A DNA stretch of 64,000 nucleotides from Polaribacter sp. SA4-10 (GTDB lineage: Bacteria > Bacteroidota > Bacteroidia > Flavobacteriales > Flavobacteriaceae): the NCBI RefSeq assembly GCF_002163835.1, contig NZ_CP019331.1, forward strand, positions 186,001 to 250,000, given 5' to 3'. Below are positions 57,923 to 64,000 of the stretch, piece after piece (within the stretch, counting starts at the first letter, position 1; each line of letters opens with the position of its first letter). The translations under genes and the position numbers were made by a program. The notes beneath the pieces are model-generated. The model was given only the letters and a program-made list of their open reading frames with translations, did not search any database and was not told the DNA's origin.

Positions 57923-59443
57923 ATGGTAAGTAGAAAGATTGAAATAATGGATACGACACTGCGTGATGGAGAGCAAACATCAGGAGTGTCGTTTTCAGTT
58001 TCTGAAAAATTAACAATAGCAAAATTATTACTCGAAGAATTAAAAGTAGATCGTCTAGAAATAGCATCTGCAAGAGTTTCTGAAGGAGAATTAAAAGCGG
58101 TTAAAAAAATAACTTCTTGGGCTGGTGAACATAATTTTTTAGATAGAATAGAGGTTTTAACCTTTGTTGATGGTGGAAAATCTATAGATTGGATGATAGA
58201 ATCTGGTGCGAAAGTTCAGAATTTATTAACCAAAGGTTCTTTAAATCACTTAACACATCAACTTAAAAAAACACCAGCACAACATTTTTCAGATATTAAA
58301 GCTACGATAGAATTAGCAGTTAAAAATGATATTAAAACCAATGTGTATTTAGAAGATTGGTCTAACGGAATGCGTAATTCTAAAGCATATGTTTTTGACT
58401 ATTTAGATTTCTTAACGAGTCAGAATATAGAACGTGTTTTATTGCCAGATACGTTAGGAGTTTTAACGCCATATGAGACTTTTGAGTTTATAGATGAGGT
58501 TCGCAAAAAATACCCAACAATACATTTAGACTTTCATGGCCATAATGATTATGATTTAGGAGTTGCCAATGTAATGGAAGCTGTAAAAGCGGGTGTAAAT
58601 GGGTTGCATTTAACCATTAATGGAATGGGGGAACGTGCAGGAAATGCACCAATGGCAAGTGTAATTGCAGTAATTAACGACTTTTTAAAAGAGGTAAACA
58701 TTACTGTAGATGAAACTGCTTTAAATAAAGTAAGTAAGTTAGTAGAAACATTTTCAGGATTTAGAATTCCTGTAAACAAACCTGTTGTAGGTGCAAATGT
58801 TTTTACACAAACTGCAGGTATTCATGCAGATGGAGATCATAAAAACAATCTTTATTTTAATGATTTAATGCCAGAGCGTTTTGGTAGAAAACGGAAGTAT
58901 GCATTAGGAAAAACTTCTGGAAAAGCAAATATTCAAAAGAACTTACAAGATTTAGGCTTGAGTTTAAATGATGAAGAGCTTAAAAAAGTTACTCAGAGAA
59001 TTATTGAATTAGGAGACAAGAAAGAAGTAGTCTCTCAAGAAGATTTACCGTATATTATTTCTGATGTTTTAGATAGTGATACCATAGAAAAACGTGTGGT
59101 TGTAGAAAACTATGTATTGGGTCACGCAAAAGGGATGAAACCATCTACTACTTTACAGTTACAGGTTGAGGGTGTAAAATATGAAGCACATGCGCAAGGA
59201 GACGGACAGTTTGATGCTTTTATGAATGCTTTAAAAAAGTTGTACAAAACGCATAGTAAAATAGACTTGCCTAAATTAATTGATTATGCAGTAAGAATTC
59301 CACCAGGAAGTAATTCTGATGCATTATGTGAAACGATTATTACTTGGCAATTAGAAAAAAAAGAATTTATAACACGTGGTTTAGATTCAGATCAAACAGT
59401 ATCTGCAATTAAAGCCACAGAGAAAATGTTGAATATTATATAA
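57923..59443 (+). CDS. 2-isopropylmalate synthase/citramalate synthase family enzyme
   Basis: The 506-residue DRE-TIM metallolyase has the catalytic DTTLRDGEQTSGVSFS near residue 10, HFHGHNDYDLGVANV-type metal His (LDFHGHNDYDLG, ~residue 201) and TAGIHADGDHKNN (~residue 294), followed by a C-terminal LeuA dimer/regulatory domain (~370-506). Position between leuD and leuB argues for 2-isopropylmalate synthase. The sequence is of the long 'regulatory-domain-containing' type that also includes (R)-citramalate synthases, so the substrate (2-oxoisovalerate or pyruvate) is not certain. The regulatory domain predicts end-product inhibition. Confidence 0.88.
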   Translation: MVSRKIEIMDTTLRDGEQTSGVSFSVSEKLTIAKLLLEELKVDRLEIASARVSEGELKAVKKITSWAGEHNFLDRIEVLTFVDGGKSIDWMIESGAKVQNLLTKGSLNHLTHQLKKTPAQHFSDIKATIELAVKNDIKTNVYLEDWSNGMRNSKAYVFDYLDFLTSQNIERVLLPDTLGVLTPYETFEFIDEVRKKYPTIHLDFHGHNDYDLGVANVMEAVKAGVNGLHLTINGMGERAGNAPMASVIAVINDFLKEVNITVDETALNKVSKLVETFSGFRIPVNKPVVGANVFTQTAGIHADGDHKNNLYFNDLMPERFGRKRKYALGKTSGKANIQKNLQDLGLSLNDEELKKVTQRIIELGDKKEVVSQEDLPYIISDVLDSDTIEKRVVVENYVLGHAKGMKPSTTLQLQVEGVKYEAHAQGDGQFDAFMNALKKLYKTHSKIDLPKLIDYAVRIPPGSNSDALCETIITWQLEKKEFITRGLDSDQTVSAIKATEKMLNII

Positions 59444-59450
59444 AATAATC

Positions 59451-59524
59451 TGTCATTCCGAAGGAAGTATGACTGAGGGAATCTCTTTATATTCAAAAGA
59501 TTGCTTCGTAAACTCGCAATGACA
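59451..59524. repeat. Interspersed palindromic repeat, full element
   Basis: TGTCATTCCGAAGGAAG at the left and CTTCGTAAACTCGCAATGAC at the right form an imperfect inverted repeat of 74 bp between the leuA-like gene and leuB. Its right part matches the half element at 51232-51255. It probably folds as a hairpin in the leu transcript. Confidence 0.75.
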
Positions 59525-59542
59525 TAACAAACAATAAAAAAC

Positions 59543-60598
59543 ATGAAATTAAATATCGCATTATTAGCAGGAGATGGAATTGGCCCTGAGGTTATAGACC
59601 AAGCAGTAAAAGTATCTGACGCAATTGCAAACAAGTTTGGGCATGAAATTAATTGGAAACCAGCTTTAACAGGTGCAGCAGCTATTGATGCCGTTGGAGA
59701 ACCTTATCCGGATGCAACACATGATATTTGTGTAGCTTCAGATGCTGTCTTATTTGGTGCAATTGGACATCCAAAATATGATAACGATCCTTTAGCTACT
59801 GTTCGTCCAGAACAGGGATTGTTAAAAATGCGTAAGAAATTAGGTTTATTTGCAAATGTAAGACCAACATTTACGTTTCCTTCTTTATTAGATAAATCGC
59901 CTTTAAAAAGAGAAAGAATAGAAGGAACTGATTTGGTTTTTTTACGTGAATTAACTGGAGGTATTTACTTTGGTGAAAAGGGGAGAAGAGATGGAGGAGA
60001 AACTGCCTTTGACAATTGTGTATATACAAGAGCTGAGGTACAACGTTTAGCTGTAAAAGGTTTTGAATTGGCAATGACACGTGGTAAGAAATTATGTTGT
60101 GTTGATAAAGCAAATGTTTTAGAAACATCAAGATTATGGAGAGAAACTGTACAAGCAATGGAGAAAGAGTATCCAGAGGTTGAGGTTTCTTATGAGTTTG
60201 TAGATGCAGTTGCAATGCGTTTGGTACAATGGCCAAATAGTTATGATGTCTTAATTACAGAAAACTTATTCGGAGATATTTTAACGGACGAAGCTTCTGT
60301 AATTTCTGGTTCTATGGGGTTAATGCCTTCAGCGTCTGTAGGGACTGAGAATGCTTTGTTTGAGCCAATACATGGTTCGTATCCGCAAGCAACGGGGTTA
60401 AATATTGCAAATCCAATGGCTACCGTTTTATCTGCAGCAATGCTGTTTGAACACTTTGGTTTACAAGAGGAAGGAAAAGCAATTAGAGCCGCTGTAAATA
60501 GTGCTTTAGATGCAGGTTTTGTAACTGAAGACTTAGCAGATGGTGGTAAATCTTACGGAACCAAGGAAGTAGGTGACTGGTTAGCAAAGAATATCTAA
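59543..60598 (+). CDS. leuB: 3-isopropylmalate dehydrogenase
   Basis: The 351-residue NAD-dependent enzyme decarboxylates 3-isopropylmalate to 2-oxoisocaproate. Visible: ALLAGDGIGPEVIDQAV at the N-terminus, RPEQGLLKMRKKLGLFANVR (~residues 92-111, substrate arginines), Lys in VDKANVLETSRLWRE (~191), and NLFGDILTDEASVISGSMGL (~243-262). Last gene of the leu operon with a strong terminator downstream. Confidence 0.97.
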   Translation: MKLNIALLAGDGIGPEVIDQAVKVSDAIANKFGHEINWKPALTGAAAIDAVGEPYPDATHDICVASDAVLFGAIGHPKYDNDPLATVRPEQGLLKMRKKLGLFANVRPTFTFPSLLDKSPLKRERIEGTDLVFLRELTGGIYFGEKGRRDGGETAFDNCVYTRAEVQRLAVKGFELAMTRGKKLCCVDKANVLETSRLWRETVQAMEKEYPEVEVSYEFVDAVAMRLVQWPNSYDVLITENLFGDILTDEASVISGSMGLMPSASVGTENALFEPIHGSYPQATGLNIANPMATVLSAAMLFEHFGLQEEGKAIRAAVNSALDAGFVTEDLADGGKSYGTKEVGDWLAKNI

Positions 60599-60627
60599 TG
60601 TTTTTAGAGTTTTATTTGAATATATTT

Positions 60628-60658
60628 TTAAAAAGCACTCCGAACGGGGTGCTTTTTT
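60628..60658 (+). terminator. Intrinsic terminator of the leu operon
   Basis: Stem AAAAGCACTCC with GGGGTGCTTTT (one G-T pair), followed by T-run. Confidence 0.9.
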
Positions 60659-61056
60659 ATTTTCTAAAGTGCTAACTCCAAAAAAAATAAAACCTCTCAA
60701 ATACGAAAGTGATTTATTTTTAGAACTAACTATACTTAGATAAAAGTTAAAAAACCTATTTGAAGTGTTTGCAGCATTTTTTCCTTTCAAGAGAAGATCG
60801 TAAAGAAAAAATATTTAAAACTTATAATACAATTATAAAGTCCAATTTTACTGAAACATAAACATATCATTTTATTAATGAGATCAGTAGCTGTAATGAA
60901 TATCCAACTATTTATCAGATGGCACTAATGTACTAAACACAATTAAGTTATTGATTTTATGTATATAAAATAAAAGTGAAATTTGTAATTGTTCTTTATA
61001 TATTAATTACTTTTACCATAATACATTATTTTATAAACTCAAATACCCCCCCACAA
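60659..61056. other. Intergenic region upstream of the Calx-beta-like gene
   Basis: AT-rich with no gene seen on either strand. An open frame continues upstream of 61057 to 60976, but it precedes the signal peptide. A CCCCCCC run lies at 61046-61052, just before the chosen start. No clear promoter. Confidence 0.4.
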
Positions 61057-62754
61057 ATGAGAAAAATTTTACTTTACGGCTTTTGCCTAGTTTTTTCAAG
61101 TTATCTATCAGCACAAAACGAAAATGTTCTTTTTTATCCCTCTTCAAGTATTAATGAAACGTTGGAAGAAACGACAAATAATGGCTGTAATGAATTTAAC
61201 ACATTTATTGTATCAGTGAGAGCTTCTTTTGTAACTGCAGAACAAATTGCAGCTTTTACTTTTGACCTATCCACAGCTACTTTAGGCGAAGATTTTGACA
61301 TTTCTCCTTCAAGTTTAACATTTGGTGTTTCAGATACTGAAGTTACCCAGGAAGTTACCCTTACTATTTACAATGACGCAATTATTGAAGGGATTGAAAC
61401 CATTCAAATGAATTTCGAAAACAATTCTCAGACTAGAGAAAGAAAGATTACAATCAAGGATAACGATTACCTGCCAAGACTAGGGTCTGGAACCGTTGAA
61501 TTATTGAATCAAAAGTTTACGACTTCAGAACCTCCAGAAGGTTGGACTGCAAGTTCTCCAGATATAAATTCATGGGCGTTTAACGGAATAAATTCAGCAT
61601 CGGAAAGAGCTTTTGTTGTTCCTGCTGCTTTAAGTACAGCAGAACCAACATATGAGGGCAGTAGGTATGAACAGGGTACTATTTTGTTGTTTAGTAAAGA
61701 GATTGATGCGAGTGGAGTAACCAATGTAACCGTTTCTTTTGATTGGGAAGCTGGTGGTGAAAGAGAAGGAGGAGCACTTCTTGATTATGGGGAGTTTTTA
61801 TATACACTTGACGGAAATATATATACCTCACTAGAAAAATTTGGAACTGAAACAGAGCCATTCGGACCAAACGGAGTAGGAACATTTAATATGCCAATAC
61901 CAGCCTTAGATCATAGTAAATTTGTTTTAATATGGAAATGGCACAATGATGAATTACTTGCAGGATCTTATAGTTTTTCTTTTGGAAATGTTGTAGTAAC
62001 AGGAAATGATACCATCGTAGAAAGTGACCTCGCACATGCTGATAGTGAAAATGTTAAAGCTGCAGATCAAGTATATTTTATAAGTGACCAAGACGCTGGA
62101 TTAATTGGTTTTGTTGAAAATGCATCTGCAGATTTAGGATGTGTTACCTTACTGCTTGAAGAAGTAGGAGTTGCTAAAAGCTTTACTAATATTGCGGGAA
62201 ATCATTCTGGTAAAGTACTAAAAATTACTGCAGATGGTGCAGATGCGGCAACAGCAACTTATGATATAACGTTGTATTTTACAAATACTGAGTTAAATGA
62301 TTTTACAAATCCTAATAATGCAGCAATTATAAAAGTAAATAGTGACAACATTAATGATGCAATTAATGATGCTGCACCCAACTATTTGATAGCTGGTGCT
62401 TTGTCATTGGAAAATACAGAAAAAGAGTACAGATCTTTTAAAGGCACATTTACAGGAGGTAATGGTATTTTTGCTTTAATTTCTCAAGAAACATTAGCTA
62501 CTACAAGTTCGAATGTATCTCAGTTTAATGTTTTTCCTACTTTAATAAATAATTCTGAAAGTGTAAATATTACAAATTCAGAAACATTTATTGAAAAGGT
62601 AGATATATATAGTATTAATGGAAAACTTGTGAAGTCTTTTGATTTTAATAGCAAATATAATGTAGAAATTACGATGTCTAAATTATCATCAGGAATGTAT
62701 TTCTTGAACATAAATAAAGACAGGTCCAATACCCATAAATTTATTGTGAAATAA
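61057..62754 (+). CDS. T9SS-exported protein with Calx-beta-like and choice-of-anchor-like domains
   Basis: The protein has 565 residues. A signal peptide (MRKILLYGFCLVFSSYLSAQ) is followed by a Calx-beta-like domain (~30-140; LSTATLGEDFDISPSSLTFG, ending in IKDNDYLP), a jelly-roll/choice-of-anchor-like domain (~150-330; LLNQKFTTSEPPEGWTASS, WHNDELLAGS), a poorly recognised ~130-residue domain (~335-470) and a type A T9SS sorting domain (FNVFPTLINNSESVNIT... ending SGMYFLNI and KFIVK). The ATG at 61057 starts the signal peptide directly. It is probably a surface or released protein; role unknown. Confidence 0.85.
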   Translation: MRKILLYGFCLVFSSYLSAQNENVLFYPSSSINETLEETTNNGCNEFNTFIVSVRASFVTAEQIAAFTFDLSTATLGEDFDISPSSLTFGVSDTEVTQEVTLTIYNDAIIEGIETIQMNFENNSQTRERKITIKDNDYLPRLGSGTVELLNQKFTTSEPPEGWTASSPDINSWAFNGINSASERAFVVPAALSTAEPTYEGSRYEQGTILLFSKEIDASGVTNVTVSFDWEAGGEREGGALLDYGEFLYTLDGNIYTSLEKFGTETEPFGPNGVGTFNMPIPALDHSKFVLIWKWHNDELLAGSYSFSFGNVVVTGNDTIVESDLAHADSENVKAADQVYFISDQDAGLIGFVENASADLGCVTLLLEEVGVAKSFTNIAGNHSGKVLKITADGADAATATYDITLYFTNTELNDFTNPNNAAIIKVNSDNINDAINDAAPNYLIAGALSLENTEKEYRSFKGTFTGGNGIFALISQETLATTSSNVSQFNVFPTLINNSESVNITNSETFIEKVDIYSINGKLVKSFDFNSKYNVEITMSKLSSGMYFLNINKDRSNTHKFIVK

Positions 62755-62770
62755 TTAATTAAAAAAAAAT

Positions 62771-62804
62771 CTCTATTACTTCAGTGTAATAGAGTTTTTT
62801 TTTT
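62771..62804 (+). terminator. Intrinsic terminator after the Calx-beta-like gene
   Basis: CTCTATTAC and GTAATAGAG form a perfect 9-bp stem, followed by a T10 run. A preceding A-run allows bidirectional action. Confidence 0.9.
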
Positions 62805-62839
62805 GCACCCTATTTCTCACAACCCTCAATCTAAAAAAA

Positions 62840-64000
62840 ATGAATAAAAAAAACACTTTTTACTTACTCTTGCTTTTTTGTTTAATATTTAGTGCCTCTT
62901 TTGCACAGCAACAAAAAAGTGAATGGATTTCAGTTTCGGCAAGTGCTCAAAGTGAAATCAATACTATTAGTTTCAATAAAGATAAAATGCCCACAGAATT
63001 TAATTTATATTCTGTAAATATCGAAGGCATTAAAAGCAAACTTCAAAACGCTCCTATTAGAAGTGTTTTTTTAGGGAAATCTTCAAATATCATTGCTGTT
63101 CCAAATGCAGACGGTACCATAGAGAATTACCGCGTTTACGATACTCAGATTTTACATCCTGAATTGGCTGCAAAACTACCAAATATTAAAAGTTATGTGG
63201 GTAGGTCTATTGATAATACTGGAAAGTTTATTCGCTTTAGTGTGTCACAGGCAGGATTTCATGGTCAGATTTCTGAACCAGGGAAAGCAACCTATTATAT
63301 AGATCCTTATACAAAAGACAAATCAGTATATATTGCATACAGTGCAGCTGATTTAGTAAATACTTCTTCTGATATTTTTTCATGTGAAACTGACAATACA
63401 ATATATGAAAAGGCTAAAAATGCTCCTGCAAATAAATCTTTTAAAGCAACAGACGATAGTACTATAAGATTGTATGAATTAGCCATGTCTTGTACTGGTG
63501 AATATGGTGCTTTATTTATTGGAGATGCAGCAACGGATGAAGATAAAAAAGCAAATATCATGGCGCAAATGATAGTTACTATGACGCGTGTAAATGGTAT
63601 TTATGAAAAAGAGTTAGGAATTACTTTTCAACTTGTTCCAGAAAATTTTAACATCATTTTCTTTGATGCAGAAACAGATCCTTTTGATGGTGAATATAAT
63701 GATAAAACACAAGAGGTAATTGACGAATTAATCGGTGACGATAATTATGACATTGGACACAACTTTAATACATCTGGTGGTGGTAATGCAGGTTGTATTG
63801 GTTGTGTATGCAACTCAGGTAACAAAGGAAGCGGACATACTGGTCGAGAAAATCCAACAGGAGATAAATTTGATGTAGATTATGTAGCCCATGAAATTGG
63901 CCATCAAATGGGTGGTTATCATACGCATAACGGAGTAGGTCTTTGTGGTAAAAGTGGAAATAATACTGAAGTAGAGCCAGGAAGTGGTTCTTCAATTATG
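62840..64000 (+). CDS. Reprolysin-like zinc metalloprotease, 5' part (runs off window)
   Basis: The frame is open from the ATG at 62840 to the window end (387 codons). Signal peptide (to about SFAQQQ), then a propeptide-like region (~25-190; SVFLGKSSNIIAVPN, KFIRFSVSQAGFHGQI) as in secreted flavobacterial metalloproteases. The catalytic domain begins near ~210 (TIRLYELAMSCTGEYGALF). The zinc site HEIGHQMGGYHTH lies at ~351-363 (HExxHxxGxxH) and the window ends at SSIM, probably the Met-turn region. Such proteins normally carry fibronectin/T9SS domains C-terminally, which lie outside. Secreted proteolysis of polymeric protein is likely. Confidence 0.92.
   Translation, partial: MNKKNTFYLLLLFCLIFSASFAQQQKSEWISVSASAQSEINTISFNKDKMPTEFNLYSVNIEGIKSKLQNAPIRSVFLGKSSNIIAVPNADGTIENYRVYDTQILHPELAAKLPNIKSYVGRSIDNTGKFIRFSVSQAGFHGQISEPGKATYYIDPYTKDKSVYIAYSAADLVNTSSDIFSCETDNTIYEKAKNAPANKSFKATDDSTIRLYELAMSCTGEYGALFIGDAATDEDKKANIMAQMIVTMTRVNGIYEKELGITFQLVPENFNIIFFDAETDPFDGEYNDKTQEVIDELIGDDNYDIGHNFNTSGGGNAGCIGCVCNSGNKGSGHTGRENPTGDKFDVDYVAHEIGHQMGGYHTHNGVGLCGKSGNNTEVEPGSGSSIM

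Noticed and set aside
60581..60790. 69-codon - strand frame after leuB
   Set aside because: Runs through the leuB terminator hairpin; low-complexity and unsupported.

Overview
The window reads as a chromosomal segment of a marine, AT-rich member of the Flavobacteriaceae (phylum Bacteroidota; Polaribacter-like is my best guess from gene content, not a tested placement). Evidence: type IX secretion (T9SS) C-terminal sorting domains, a TonB receptor/DUF4249 lipoprotein pair, monomeric isocitrate dehydrogenase, flavobacterial small families (CAL67264-, DUF6095- and DUF6695-like), promoter elements of the Bacteroidota TAnnTTTG type, and almost no Shine-Dalgarno sequences. No rRNA, tRNA, CRISPR array or intact insertion sequence was seen.

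Layout. 1-0.7 kb: 3' end of a CotH-like gene. 0.75-11.4 kb: housekeeping genes (murB, a class I aminotransferase, a retropepsin/PDZ protein, a DUF1573 protein, valS, a small membrane protein, ettA, an OmpP1/FadL porin). 11.5-16.2 kb: a basic secreted protein, a decayed DinB gene, a DUF6695-like protein, a DUF6095-like protein, murQ, DUF4249. 16.2-24.3 kb: TonB receptor, icd, rplS, a GT39-type glycosyltransferase, trmD. 24.7-32.0 kb: a lipoprotein with a TPR-adenylate cyclase, an adenosine-deaminase-family hydrolase, a translationally coupled trio (RimB-like protease, RimK ligase, aspartoacylase-like), and an FAD oxidoreductase.

32.1-47.3 kb is the most unusual region. It holds two giant T9SS-exported repeat proteins (2001 and 1885 aa). 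Each is preceded, with overlapping start and stop codons, by a small secreted protein. The second set sits downstream of a 7TM-DISM/LuxR-HTH sensor-regulator. The first set retains only a frameshifted scrap of such a regulator, fused to a scrap of an alpha/beta hydrolase gene. The two sets therefore look like copies of one cassette (sensor-regulator, small secreted protein, giant adhesin), one intact and one decayed. They share near-identical 3' ends, 240-bp internal tandem repeats, near-identical terminators and a short upstream motif at matching distance.

48-55 kb is an accessory zone: GNAT acetyltransferases, the DUF2157/DUF4401/GDYXXLXY operon, a DTW-domain tRNA modification enzyme, a dead IS110-family transposase, three small genes, palindromic interspersed repeats and cassette-like flanking repeats. 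55-60.6 kb is the leucine operon leuC-leuD-leuA-like-leuB. It is interrupted by a nonsense-mutated four-helix-bundle (S23-type) gene, a scrap resembling a T9SS sorting domain, and an interspersed palindrome. 61-64 kb carries a T9SS-sorted Calx-beta-like protein and the 5' part of a reprolysin-like zinc metalloprotease that runs off the window.
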